A stretch of 64,000 nucleotides of DNA, taken from positions 21,153,978 to 21,217,977 of the forward strand of contig NC_061818.1 in NCBI RefSeq assembly GCF_021462225.1, read 5' to 3'. The notes under the pieces are model-generated. The model searched no databases and was not told the DNA's origin. It saw only the letters and a program-made list of their open reading frames with translations. This document shows positions 44,891 to 56,581 of this stretch, piece by piece (the stretch's first letter is position 1; every line of letters starts with the position of its first letter). A program made the position numbers and the translations under genes. This DNA is from Girardinichthys multiradiatus (Eukaryota > Chordata > Actinopteri > Cyprinodontiformes > Goodeidae).

Positions 44891-46325
44891 TTAAATCTAA
44901 ATCTTACAGGAGTATAAATAATTTTTTATTTGATTTAACCAACAAAAATTCATACTGGCACAGATTATCTACAGTAGCCCCCTAAATTAATGTGGTGATC
45001 ACATTTTCAGCCTTATTTCAAGAAATTAGTAAAGTAAAGACAGATTTACCCATATTCCTACAGTCATAGTCATGAAACAGGAAGATTCAACATGAAAATA
45101 CTCCCCCTCTGTACAGCGTAAAAAATGTCAGGCCCCCAAATACAGCACAGTCTTGAGAGCACAAGATTAATTGTAGTCATTTGTTAAATTGCCCGAACCA
45201 GGTGTCTGAAGAAGTCAATAGTCTGCTAATTACATGGTGTTAGACGCCCGGGTCTGGCACTGTGAGTTTGGCTGGAAGTCATTATCGGAGGTCCCACGCG
45301 CCACAGATCTATTGGCATGAGGGCCACAGACAAGGTTTAGTTGTGGGTACCAGAGAGCCTCTAAGCACAGGCGGTGACCACTATGCTGTACTCTGTGGTT
45401 GTAAAAAGGCACAATCTTGTCTTCTGGATACAGTAATACACATATGATACATGGGTGTGAACTGGCAGCATTGTTGAGCCTTGGGTACATGCATGGCATA
45501 ACTGAAATTGAGCAACAAGCTTGATTTAAAAAAAATGTATTTGTAAACCAGAACATGATCCTCAAGAAATACAGAGATATTTGTTACTGTAGTTTATCAG
45601 TAATGGCCACACAACCTCATAAATTATTTCTGCTGTTTGCAGTTAACTGACACATCTCAGGTCAGTAACAGCTGCTTGCCAACCAGATAAACGTTTCTGC
45701 AGCAAGATGGGCAAATTGTTACATGGCCGGGTTAATCTCACTGTCAGCATAACAATGACTAAGTATATTTGTATATTAAGCTACATCTACATAAAATAAA
45801 TCATGTGCATCTGGTAATATATACTTCTTTATCAGCTAATAATGCTTTCTGTTTGCATGTAAGTACTTTGAGATATGGGTATTTATTTTTGCACATTGCA
45901 TGCATAACCATCGTATATTTGAACTGCTGGTGTAATTACAATACCATGCTGTTTAAGCTGCCATTCACAGTATTCAGCTGCACACTAATTTTTACAGCCT
46001 GAGTGTGATATTTGAAATTGGAGTGTTTTGATCCTGGCAACAATGATTTACTGAGGTGAGAGTTACGGTCAGTGTTCATACTGAACATTTTAGTTCACAG
46101 GGCCACTGATGAACCAGCAAAAAAGATGGATGGGAGCTATTTTTCCTTTGCTCCTTTCTTTTCTTTTCCACTCACTCTACTGATGTTAGTCATTTATTGT
46201 TTACCTGCTTACAGGACACTACAACAGGTGCTTGTTAATAACATTAGTATTTCAGAGGATGCCAGAGAGACTGACAACAACAATAAAAGATCTGATGCTG
46301 TTTACTGAAACACAGTGTGAATATG
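44891..46325. other. Non-coding stretch
   Basis: No recognised gene. A GC-richer patch at 45230-45440 has a 111-codon open stretch on the minus strand without family resemblance. Confidence 0.4.
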
Positions 46326-47358
46326 CAGTGCCAAAAGACAAAAATATTTAAACGGCCTTGGCTTTTTCACTTTTTGTCACAGTATAATTAAAAACTTCAT
46401 TGTATTTTAATGAGATTTCATGTGACAAACTGACACAAAGTGTAGCATAATTGTAGAGTGAAAGGAAAACAATACAGGGTTTAAGTAGTTTTTACAAAAA
46501 ACATCTAAAAGAGCAGCATCTATTTGTATTAACCTCCCTCCCTGAGTTAATACTGTCTAGAACCATTTTTTTGTTAAAATTATAGCTGCAGGTCTCTGTG
46601 GGCTTCTGTTTCTCCCGGTTTAGCATATTTAGAGACTGAAATGTTTGTCTATTCTTCTTTGCAAAATAGCTCAAACTCAGATTGGAGGAACAGTGTCTGC
46701 CTTTTTGAAAGTCATTCAACTCATTCTCAATTTGTATTTAGGTCTGGTCTTTAACTGTGTCATTCTAACACTTAAATATGCTTTGATTGAACCATTCCAT
46801 TGCTCTGGCTGCTTCTTCAGTGTTGTTCTTCAGTCCTGCTGCAAGGTGAACCACTGTCCAGTTTCAAGTCTTTTGCAGCCTTTAATGGGGTTTCTTCCAG
46901 GATTGTCCTGTATTTAGATCTTTCCATCTTCAAATCAACTCTGAATCATCATGGTGCTGCCACCACCATGATTGGCATTGGCTTGTTCAGAATGATATGC
47001 AGTGTTAGTTTTCCACCACATGTGGCATTCAGCATGTTTTCCAGAATGTAAAATTTTTCAATAATAGTTTTCTTCTTTTCTGTCTTCCATAAGGGCCTAG
47101 TGTAAGACTACAATTTGTTTTCTCTACAGATTCCCCCACCTGAGCTGTGGATCTCTGCAGCTCCTCCAGAGTTTTCAAGGATCCCTTGTCTGCTATTCTG
47201 ATTACAACTCTCCTTGTCAGACTTGTCAGTTTAGGGGGACAGCCATGTCAGGGTATTTGTCAATACCAGACTGCCCTGCAATTGATTGGTTACCTGTCCA
47301 GGCTGTGTTGAAGTTTGTGGTTGTAAACTGTCAAAATGAAGAAAAGAATTAAGAGTAC
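46326..47358 (-). mobile_element. Degenerate Tc1-like transposon relic
   Basis: Left end CAGTGCCAAAAGACAAAAAT, then the family's inner repeat (TTTTTGTCACAGTATAAT, GAGATTTCATGTGACAAACT). The body is the complement of a decayed transposase: GGTGCTGCCACCACCATGAT (about 46951-46970, the conserved GGGS box), TGTTAGTTTTCCACCACATG and ACCTGAGCTGTGGATCTCTG. Near 47315 GTTTGTGGTTGTAAACTGTC belongs to the other terminal repeat. There are many stops. Confidence 0.7.
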
Positions 47359-47660
47359 AGATTTGTTTTTAGCAGCTAAACTTGCCAGTTACACATCATA
47401 CACACATCATACACAAAACTGAAGGATATCATCCTTAGTGCTATTTCTGACCAAGGCATTTCATTTAATCCCATATTAAACAGGTTTCTAGGATTTCCTT
47501 CTTTCATCTCCAGAACATTGCAAAAATTAGAAGTATCCTGTCCAGGAGTGATGCTGAAAAACTAGACCATGCATTTCTTACTTCAAGGCGGGACAATTGT
47601 AATTCTTTACTATAAGGATGTCCACAAAATGCAGTTAAAAGCCTTCAGCTGATCCAAACT

Positions 47661-47674
47661 CCTGCAGCAAGAGT
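47661..47674. repeat. 14-bp target-site duplication of Rex3, left copy
   Basis: CCTGCAGCAAGAGT here and at 50769-50782 exactly bounds the Rex3 insertion. Confidence 0.92.
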
Positions 47675-47699
47675 ACTCGTACTCGTACTCGTACTCGTC

Positions 47700-49349
47700 G
47701 TCTTCCGCTTTATCCGGGACCGGGTCGCGGGGGCAGCAGACTCAGCAGAGACGCCCAGACGTCCCTCTCCCCAGACACCTCCTCCAGCTCCTCCAGGGGG
47801 AGCCCAAGGCGTTCCCAGGCCAGCCGAGAGACGTAGTCCCTCCAGCGTGTCCTGGGCCGTCCCCTGGGCCTCCTCCCGGTGGGACGTGCCTGGAACACCT
47901 CCCGAGAAAGGCGTCCAGGAGGCATCCGGTATAGATGCCCGAGCCACCTCAACTGGCTCCTCTCGATGTGGAGGAGCAGCGGCTCTATCCCGAGCCCCTC
48001 CTGGATGGCCGAGCTCCTCCTATCTCTAAGGGAGTGCCCGGCCACCCTACGGAGGAAGCTCATTTCCGCCGCTTGTATCCGGGATCTCGTTCTTTCGGTA
48101 ATGACCCAAAGTTCATGGCCATAGGTGAGGGTAGGAACATAGACCGACCGGTAAATCGAGAGCTTCGCTTTTCGGCTCAGCTCTCTCTTCACCACAACGG
48201 ACCGGCACAGTGCCCCCATTACTGTGGCAGCCGCACCGATCCGTCTGTCGATCTCCCACTCCATTCTTCCCTCACTCGTGAACAAGACCCCGAGATACTT
48301 AAACTCCACTTGAGGCAGGAACTCCCCTCCAACCTGAAGAGGACAAGACACCCTTTTCCGGTCGAGAACCATGGCCTCGGACTTGGAGGAGCTGATCTTC
48401 ATCCCAGCCGCTTCACACTCGGCTGCGAACTGCCCCAGTGCATGCTGTAGGTCTTGGCTAGAGGGGGCCAGCAGGACCACGTCATCTGCAAAAAGAAGAG
48501 ACGAAATCCTCTGGTCCCCAAACCAGACCGCCTTTGGCCCTTTGCTGCGCCTAGAAATCCTGTCCATAAAAGTTATGAACAGGACCGGTGACAAAGTGCA
48601 GCCCTGCCGGAGTCCAACATGCACCGGGAACAGGTCCAACTTGGTGCCGGCAATGTGAACCAGTCTCCTGCTCCACTTGTACAGAGATTGGATGGCCCCT
48701 ATTAAAGGGCCCCCGATTCCATACTCCTGGAGCACCCCCCACAGGCATCACGAGGGACACAGTCAAATGCTTTCTCCAGGTCCACAAAACACATGTGGAC
48801 TGGTCAGGCAATCGAGTACCCTGTAGAGGGTATAGAGCTGGTCCAGTGTTCCACACTGCTCCTCCTGAAGCCGGGGTTCGACTATCGGCCGGACTCTCCT
48901 CTCCAATACCCTGGTGTAGGCCTTACCAGGGAGGCCGAGGAGTGTGAACCCCCTCTAGTTGGAACACACCCCGAGTCCCCAGCCTCTGTTTCCACCAGGG
49001 AATGCGTGATGGCAGGATTGAGGAGATCCTCGAAGTACTCCTTCCACCGGCCGATAATGTCCCCAGTCGAGGTCAGCAGCTCCCCACCCCCACAGTAAAC
49101 AGTGTTGGCGAAGCACTGCTTCCCCCTCCTGAGGCGCTGGACGGTTTGCCAGAATCGCTTCGGGGCCAACCGGTAGTCCTTCTCCATGGCCTCACCGAAC
49201 TCCTCCCAGCTCCGAGTTTTTGCCTCTGCCACCGCCCAGGCCCCAGCACGCTTGGCCCCACGGTACCCGTCAGCCGCCTCAGCAGTCCCACAAGCCAACC
49301 ACAGCCGATAGGACTCCTTCTTCAGCTTGACAGCGTCCCTTACTGCCAC
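47700..49349 (-). pseudogene. Rex3 reverse transcriptase region
   Basis: The linker frame (49349-48882) has KRFWQTVQRLRRGKQ and IIGRWKEYFEDLLNP, ending at the 220-bp deletion. The palm and thumb are open for 341 codons (48735-47710): LRQGCTLSPVLFITFMDRIS, the FADDVVLLAPSSQDLQHALG catalytic box, KYLGVLFTSEGRM, YGHELWVITERTRSRIQAAE and the C-terminal RRPRGRPRTRWRDYVSRLAW. The C-terminal end LLPPRPGPG stands close to the 3' tail. The missing fingers and the frame changes make it inactive. Confidence 0.85.
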
Positions 49350-50399
49350 AGGGTTCGGGAATTTCCGCTGCGACAGGTACCGCAGACCTTACGGCCGCAG
49401 CTACGGGCAGCAGCATCGACAATAAATGTGGAGAACATGGTCCACTCGGACTGTATGTCTCCAACATCCCTCAGAATCTGTTCAAAGCTATCCCGGAGGT
49501 GAGAGTTGAATACATCCCTAGCCAAGGGGTCCGCCAGACGTTCCCAGCAGACCCTCACTATGCGCTTGGGCCTGCCAAGTCTGTCTGGCTTTCTCCTCCC
49601 CCAGCGGATCCAACTCACCACCAAGTGGTGATTAGTGGACAGCTCAGCCCCTCTCTTCACCTGAGTGTCCAAAACATGCGGCCGAAGGTCTGATGATACA
49701 ACAACAAAGTCGATCATTGACCTCCTGCCTAGGGTATCCTGGTACCAAGTGCACTGATGGACACCCTTATGTTTGAACATGGTGTTCATCATGGACAATC
49801 CGTGACTAGCACAGAAGTCCAATAACAAAGCACCGTTCGAATTCAGATCGGGGAGGCAATTCCTCCCAATCATGCCTCTCCGGGTGTCACTGTCGTTTCC
49901 CATGTGGGCGTTGAAGTCCCCCAGCAGAATAATGGAGTCCCCAGGAGGGGCACTATCCAGCACCCTTGACAGGGACGCCAAGAAGGCCGGGTCTTCCGCA
50001 CTACCACTTGGCCCGTAGGCTGAAATGATAGTCAGAGACCTCTCCCCAACCCGAAGGCGCAGGGATGCAACCCTCTCATCCACTGGGGTAAACCCCAACA
50101 CGAGACGGCTGAGCTGGGGGGCGACAAGCAAACCCATCCCCAGCCCGCCGCCTCTCCCCGTGGGCCACTCCAGAGTAGAAGAGAGTCCAGCCCCTCTCGA
50201 GGAGATGGGTTCCAGAGCCCACGCTGTGCGTGGACGTGAGCCCAACTATTTCTAGTCGATATCTCTCGACCTCCCGCACCAGCTCAGGCTCCTTGCCCCC
50301 CAGCGAGGTGACATTCCACATCCCTAGAGCCAGCCTAAGCATCCGGGGATCGGGCCGCTGAGGTCTCCACCTTCGTCCGCCGCCCAATCCTCTTTGCAC
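49340..50399 (-). pseudogene. Rex3 AP endonuclease region
   Basis: APE-type endonuclease that nicks the target DNA. The first frame (50399-50076) has GMWNVTSLGGKEPELVREVE and YSGVAHGERRRAG. A shift leads to the second (50245-49340) with GLLVAPQLS, IISAYGPSG, IILLGDFNAHMG, a TWYQ...RSMIDFVVVSS region and ELSTNHHLVVSW. The conserved motifs are all recognisable, but the Asp of the final (S/T)DH motif reads Asn (TNH). Together with the frame shift this should abolish activity. A region after it (to 49340) links to the RT. Confidence 0.82.
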
Positions 50400-50768
50400 C
50401 GGTCCCTCAGGGTTCCCCCTGCAGGTGGTGGGCCCACTGGGGGATGGTCTCGCGTCTCTCGTTCGGGCTTAGCCCGGCCGGGTCCAGCGAGGAGCAACCC
50501 AGCCACCAGGCGCTCTCCGACGAGTCCCGACCCCAGGCCTGGCTCCAGGGTAGGACCCCGGCTCCGCCGTACCGGGCAACATCACGTGCCTCGATTTTGT
50601 AGTCGTCATAAGGGGTTCTTGAACCGCTCTTTGTCTGACCCGTCACCTAGAGCCTGTTTGCCATGGGAGACCCTACCAGGGGCATTTAAGCCCCAGACAA
50701 CATAGCCTCTAGGATCATTCGAGCACTCAAACCCCTCCACCACATTAAGGTGGCAGTTCAAGGAGGGG

Positions 50769-50782
50769 CCTGCAGCAAGAGT
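50769..50782. repeat. 14-bp target-site duplication of Rex3, right copy
   Basis: CCTGCAGCAAGAGT, identical to 47661-47674. Confidence 0.92.
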
Positions 50783-51972
50783 TCTGATGAAAATTAAAAA
50801 GAGAGATCCTATTTCTCCTATTTTAGCTTCCCTTCATTGGCTCCCTGTTAAATCCAGAATAGAATTTAAAATTCTCCTCCTCGCATATAAAGCCCTTAAT
50901 GATCTAGCTCCATCATACATCAAAGATCTGATTGTTCCATATGTTCCTGACAGAACACTTCATTCTCAGACTGCAGGTTTACTGGTGGTTCCTAGAGTCT
51001 CTAGAAGTAGAATGGGAGGCAGATCCTTTATTTATCAGGCTCCTCTCCTGTGGAACCAGCTCCCAGTTTTAGTCCATGAGGCAGACACCCTGTCTACTTT
51101 TAAGGCTAGGCTTAAACTTTCCTTTTTGATAAAGCTTATAGTTAGAGTGGCTTAGGTTATCTTGAGCTATCTCTGTAGTTATGCTGCCATAGGCTTAGAC
51201 TGCTGGAGGACATAACCACTTTCAGTCTATGCTACATTCTCATACTACGCTTCAATTTTGCATTATTTGCTGTTATTTCAGCTTTTAACTTTATGTTCTC
51301 TCTTTTTTTTTTGTCTTTCTAGAAGCTACATCTGACCTGGCTCTGTGATTAGCTGTGGCACCTTCCTGTAGGGGGACATCGGCCAAGCTGCCGCTGCAAC
51401 TTAATGCTCACCTTCTACAGATGATACATTTGGCCCTGTCTTTAAATGTTTAACCCCGTCTCTCCTAGACATAGCTACTGGCTGAACTTCTATTGTGACT
51501 AACTGTATGTGCTCTCTTTTGTACTCTAGATTTGAAAACTGGCTCAGACTTCATCTACTTAGCTGTCTTTCTCTCCTAGATGAAGACTCTAAAGGAGCTA
51601 TTACCATTAATGTTTCACTTTTCTTTCCTATAGAAAGTACTACTGGATCAGTGCGTCTGTGTTTTTTTTGTGTCTCTCCTCTGTTCTCTAAAACCTTCAG
51701 TCGGTCATGGCAGATGGCTGCTCACACTGAGCCTGGTTGTGATTCTGGTGGAAGTTTCTTCAGAGTTTACCTCTGCATGCATGCTCAGTATGAGGGATTG
51801 CTGCAAAGTCAATGCAAGAGACTGTCCACTGTCATCCAGGAGGAGTGAATGCTGCAAATCACTGACTCAATGCAATCTGCTGGGTTTCCATAGGTAAAAA
51901 ACCTTTTAACCAATTTGAAAAATAAACTGAATCTGACTGCACTGTTTAATAGTTAGTATTAATTGGAATGTA

Positions 51973-53582
51973 CAGGTCCTTCTCAAAATATTAGCATATT
52001 GTGATAAAGTTCATTATTTTCCATAATGTCATGAGGAAAATTTAACATTCATATATTTTAGATTCATTGCACACTAACTGAAATATTTCAGGTCTTTTAT
52101 TGTCTTAATACGGATGATTGTGGCATACAGCTCATGAAAACCCAAAATTCCTATCTCACAAAATTAGCATATTTCATCCGACCAATAAAAGAAAAGTGTT
52201 TTTAATACAAAAAACGTCAACCTTCAAATAATCATGTACAGTTATGCACTCAATACTTGGTCGGGAATCCTTTGGCAGAAATGACTGCTTCAATGCGGCG
52301 TGGCATGGAGGCAATCAGCCTGTGGCACTGCTGAGGTCTTATGGAGGCCCAGGATGCTTCGATAGCGGCCTTTAGCTCATCCAGAGTGTTGGGTCTTGAG
52401 TCTCTCAACGTTCTCTTCACAATATCCCACAGATTCTCTATGGGGTTCAGGTCAGGAGAGTTGGCAGGCCAATTGAGCACAGTGATACCATGGTCAGTAA
52501 ACCATTTACCAGTGGTTTTGGCACTGTGAGCAGGTGCCAGGTCGTGCTGAAAAATGAAATCTTCATCTCCATAAAGCTTTTCAGCAGATGGAAGCATGAA
52601 GTGCTCCAAAATCTCCTGATAGCTAGCTGCATTGACCCTGCCCTTGATAAAACACAGTGGACCAACACCAGCAGCTGACACGGCACCCCAGACCATCACT
52701 GACTGTGGGTACTTGACACTGGACTTCTGGCATTTTGGCATTTCCTTCTCCCCAGTCTTCCTCCAGACTCTGGCACCTTGATTTCCGAATGACATGCAGA
52801 ATTTGCTTTCATCCGAAAAAAGTACTTTGGACCACTGAGCAACAGTCCAGTGCTGCTTCTCTGTAGCCCAGGTCAGGTGCTTCTGCCGCTATTTCTGCTT
52901 CAAAAGTGGCTTGACCTGGGGAATGTGGCACCTGTAGCCCATTTCCTGCACACGCCTGTGCACGGTGGCTCTGGATGTTTCTACTCCAGACTCAGTCCAC
53001 TGCTTCCGCAGGTCCCCCAAGGTCTGGAATCGGCCCTTCTCCATAATCTTCCTCAGGGTCCGGTCACCTCTTCTCGTTGTGCAGCGTTTTCTGCCACACT
53101 TTTTCCTTCCCACAGACTTCCCACTGAGGTGCCTTGATACAGCACTCTGGGAACAGCCTATTCGTTCAGAAATTTCTTTCTGTGTCTTACCCTCTTGCTT
53201 GAGGGTGTCAATAGTGGCCTTCTGGACAGCAGTCAGGTCGGCAGTCTTACCCATGATTGGGGTTTTGAGTGATGAACCAGGCTGGGAGTTTTAAAGGCCT
53301 CAGGAATCTTTTGCAGGTGTTTAGAGTTAACTCGTTGATTCAGATGATTAGGTTCATAGCTCGTTTAGAGACCCTTTTAATTATATGCTAATTTTGTGAG
53401 ATAGGAATTTTGGGTTTTCATGAGCTGTATGCCAAAATCATCTGTATTAAGACAATAAAAGACCTGAAATATTTCAGTTAGTGTGCAATGAATCTAAAAT
53501 ATATGAATGTTACATTTTCATCATGACATTATGGAAAATAATGAACTTTATCACAATATGCTAATTTTTTGAGAAGGACCTG
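51973..53582 (-). mobile_element. Tc1-B: Tc1-like transposon, full length 1610 bp
   Basis: TA on both sides (51971-51972, 53583-53584). The long IR/DR terminal repeats begin CAGGTCCTTCTCAAAATATT, and the whole is nearly identical to Tc1-A. It is inserted in the 3' region of the L2-type LINE. The uninterrupted equivalent is visible at about 850-860 (GGAATGTATGTACC), giving a clean TA target with no loss. It is the longest of the three copies and keeps a 42-bp piece missing from Tc1-A and Tc1-C. Confidence 0.95.
52250..53254 (-). pseudogene. Tc1-like transposase (Tc1-B), one premature stop
   Basis: 335 codons from ATG 53254 to the stop at 52250, collinear with Tc1-A and without frameshifts. 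One in-frame TAG at 52889-52891 follows VKPLLKQK, where relatives normally have Gln. Without reinitiation the product would be a 121-residue DNA-binding fragment. Downstream the DDE residues are all present: Asp (GAT, 52811-52813) in VLFSDESKF, Asp in FQHDLAPAH and Glu in SPDLNPIENLW, with 34 residues between the last two. This is the only copy here with the complete catalytic triad. Confidence 0.9.
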
Positions 53583-53721
53583 TATGTACCAGACTTGAAA
53601 TCTGTATGATTCGATTGAATTGACTTTGTAAAGTGCCTTGAGATGACATGTGTTGTGAATTGGCACTATATAAATAAAACTGAATTGAACTGAATTGAAT
53701 TTAATTTAATTTAATTTAATT

Positions 53722-55574
53722 GTTTTGATGATTTTGCTGAGAAAAAACCTTCACCGAGCCCAAACATCATCACTAATTGAGGAGAACAAGAATAATCTTA
53801 TCTTTCCTTTCAAAATAGAAGCCAGACTAATGACTTTAACTCACGTTAGTGATGATTTCATTGGGAAAAAACAGACAAACTGACAACTGAAGCTTAAACA
53901 TTTATTCCTGTATACATACTCTCATATTCTTTACAATGGTTTTTAGCTGTATCAAAAAGGCATTACTTTCAATGCGACCTTAAGAAAAAGCTTTGGAATC
54001 CACATTTGTGCAACACCTAGATTTCTGAACAACAAAATGGCTGATTTTGTCTTACCGCGAATCATTAATTTGTGACCATAAAAATATTATAAACATAAAA
54101 AACAAGATGTGTCTAGTAATAACATTTCGTAGGAATCAATGTTAAATTAGGGAAGCTTTTGTCATCTTTACCTCACTGTATGAGTCTCTATAAAGCTATT
54201 TATTTCAATAAAATGTGTTTTTTTCTTCAATATATTCGTATTATCTTTCAGTGACTGAAACCTGCTCAGCCTCTGCAATACCTTTTTCCCTATCATAGTG
54301 CTGACTCCACAGATGTGTTGTTCCACCCAAGGGGGGCTCTAACACTAGAGATTTTTGTCATCATATTCACTCCAGTCATTAATCAGTTACCTTATGATCA
54401 GTCACATGTCAGCTATAACTTGGCAAGTCTTGCATTTGTAAATCATCTATCATATGTAATTGCCTGTTTGTGAAAAATGGGTCATGAATTATCAGACAAA
54501 AGTTGTCCCCAAGATGGAGAAGAACCCAAAAAAATACTTTAGAAATGATGGAGCACTCCTGATGGAGCTATTCAAAATAAAAATAAAAACAGAATTATAT
54601 GCACATACAGATGCTCATGTCTTTGTTTGGGATAAATAGTAAATTCTCTCATTTAGTGTAAAAATAAATGTAAGATAGAAAGCTTCAGTACAATAAAAAG
54701 CAGCAGTGTAATTAAGTAGGTGGGTGCGGTGTGGGTTAAATTCATGTTCACAGCCTCAAAGAATAGAAAGAGGAGGAGGAGAGTGGGAGGACTAATTGTC
54801 TTTGTAGAGAATCACATAAAGTGTAGGGTCATTAGTGTTAATTACCCTGTGCCGTCACCAAGGCAGCTGTGATTATCTGACTTCTATTGTTGGTGGAACT
54901 ATCATTGTCCTCACCATGTCTGTGTGCGTCTTCTCACCTGTGCATGCCTCGCTGCTTCTGTTGTTTTCAGACTAACCAAGTCGAGGCCCTCCACAATCAC
55001 CTACTGTGATTTCAGCTCCTCCTCTGGGTATAATTACAAGTCAACCTGAATGTTGACTAATGCATTCACTATTTGTTTAGAATTTCTGTTGGCTGATAGG
55101 GCAGCTACAGTTACTCTCTGCATACAGCTCGGTTTATTCTGATAACCCAAGCTATTATACGTTATCAGATGTACAATCAGTGCAGTGTGTAATAATGCTG
55201 ACATCTTGAAATATATTCACATACTAGCTGTTTCAAAAGTGACTGGGCACTTGTGCATGACTGCAGAAGAGTCCTCAAACACAAGACATTATTTTGCACT
55301 CTGTATTTAAATGTTTTTTTGGCATTAGCCAAACCACATATTGCTCAGCATTTATTGGTCTTCAACACTTATGTAGAACTTCAAACGCCATATTCTGAGC
55401 TTTTTATTAGAGAAGATTATTTCTACTGCTTGTGAGTGACGCAATTTTACAATTATACATGTTGGGCATACATAAAGTGTTTTTTTTTTTTTGTCTAACA
55501 TATCAAAATTCAGACCACTTTTAAATTTCCTGGGTCATTTTTGAAATATCAGAAATATTGAAATTTCAAAACTG
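53722..55574. other. Non-coding stretch
   Basis: No gene recognised. A possible conserved segment is listed separately. Confidence 0.4.
54730..54960. promoter_or_regulatory. Possible conserved non-coding element
   Basis: Mixed-composition sequence without repeats or open frame, containing ATTAGTGTTAATTACCCTGT, GGCAGCTGTGATTATCTGAC and an AGAGGAGGAGGAG purine stretch. The CAGCTG E-box and GATTA/TAATT cores are enhancer-like. Conservation was not testable, so the assignment is weak. Confidence 0.18.
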
Positions 55575-55775
55575 GGTACTCCAGCTTCCTCCGAAGGTCC
55601 AAAACCATGGCTGTTAGATTTATCGGTCTCTAAATTGCGCCTGGATATGAATGTATATTTGCATGGCTGTATATCCTGTGTGACTGTTACACTAGGGTTT
55701 GCCAGTCACACAGGCAAACTACTCCAGGGTGTACTCTGCATCTTGCCAAATGACTGCAAGGATAAGCGTGTATAG
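55575..55775 (+). repeat. SINE-like repeat fragment
   Basis: GGGTACTCCAGCTTCCTCCG, GGTCCAAAACCATGGCTGTT, CTCTAAATTGCGCC and CCAGGGTGTACTCTGC are a diverged version of the body of the repeat at 29430-29560. It lacks the tRNA-like head. Confidence 0.6.
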
Positions 55776-56581
55776 ACAATGGATTTCAAAACATGTTATC
55801 ACAAGTATGGTTCAGTTTTTAGGGTCAAGGATTAAGCTTTAAAAAGTAAAAAAGAAAAATGCAAATACTTTCTGTTGTATTCTTTAAATAGTTTAAAGTC
55901 ATTTTAATGAAATGCCAGCAGAGTGCACCTATTGCTGCACACTGCTGGGCTGCTTGCTGAAAGAAGGTTACAACACTTTCAAGAAAGACAAATTTGGCTG
56001 TCACAAAAAAGATGAACAATTATGGTGAGAAAACTAATGTAGTGCCACTCCTCAGTGTTATTAGGTTATTTCACTGTCTTTAAACTATAAGTTTGCATGC
56101 TATAAATTATGTCAAGATCCTGACATGTTAGGTTATGGTTTTCAGTTGTTTTCAAGTTTTTCACCATGTTCCTTATTATGTTCTGTAGATCTTGCCATAT
56201 TATGTTAGTTTTGACACTTGGGTTTTACCATATAGCTAATTTCCTTGTGCTCATGATTCTTTGGTGTATTTTTTAGTTCCTTTTTGTTTATTTTTATCCT
56301 TTTACATTTAGATTGTTTCCTGTTAGATCTCTGTTTGGCATTTTCCCTAGGGCTTCTTGTTCAGCTCCATTCATGTTTATTTGTCTTTTCTCCCCTTCTC
56401 TGCTTTTTTCTTCTGTCTCAGCTGTTCCACATTTCCTCTCATTAGCCCGTCATTTCTCTACCCCTGCCTCAGTATATATACTTACCGCTTCTGTTTTTTT
56501 GCCATTCGGTCTGTTTCTATGCTTTATGCTTGTTTTCTTCATGACTCCAGTTGCTCCTGCTAGTTCTGCCTAAGTTATGTA
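55776..56581. other. Non-coding stretch
   Basis: No gene recognised. It is pyrimidine-rich at 56300-56570, where open frames reflect composition only. Confidence 0.4.

Larger units (their letters stand above)
47675..50768 (-). mobile_element. Rex3 (RTE-clade LINE), nearly full length, 3.1 kb
   Basis: The element lies between perfect 14-bp duplications. On the minus strand it has a 5' region, an AP endonuclease, a linker, a reverse transcriptase and a 3' end with tandem GAGTAC units (47675-47696). GGTGACAAAGTGCAGCCCTG (about 48587) corresponds to one known Rex3 primer site. Compared with the copy at 5079-6850, about 220 bp of the RT finger region, including the second primer site, are deleted near 48970 between ACACCC and CCGAGTCCCC. 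RTE elements are usually strongly 5'-truncated, so this length is uncommon. Confidence 0.9.
47480..51155 (+). pseudogene. L2-type ORF2 C-terminus, interrupted by Rex3
   Basis: 47480-47674 encodes decayed sequence of the thumb region (a stop after GVMLKN, frameshift in 'GCPQ'). 50783-51155 continues with LASLHWLPVKSRIEFKILLL, YKALNDLAPSYIKDLIVPYV, LLVVPRVSRSRMGG and LLWNQLPVLVHEADTLSTFK, the conserved C-terminal region of L2/Rex1-like LINE proteins. The catalytic palm lies upstream and is not present. Confidence 0.8.
47450..53721 (+). mobile_element. L2-type LINE, 5'-truncated, carrying two later insertions
   Basis: The host element comprises 47450-47674, 50783-51972 and 53583-53721. The first part encodes the region before the LHWLPV motif, the second the C-terminus and most of the 3' region, and the third the tail (GCACTATATAAATAAAACTG and TTTAA repeats). 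Reading across the Rex3 and Tc1-B insertions restores a collinear element whose 3' part equals bases 1-948. This element was therefore present before both insertions. The left boundary is approximate. Confidence 0.82.

Noticed and set aside
45230..45565. A 111-codon minus-strand open frame in a GC-richer patch
   Set aside because: No motif, no ATG-based context and no splice structure that I could support. It is reported only as non-coding.
47935..48450. A 171-codon plus-strand open frame and similar ones to 49502
   Set aside because: Antisense of the GC-rich Rex3 coding region.
56313..56573. Overlapping hydrophobic, Phe/Ser-rich plus-strand frames suggesting a membrane protein
   Set aside because: They result from a pyrimidine-rich (CT/TTC) stretch and appear in two frames at once.
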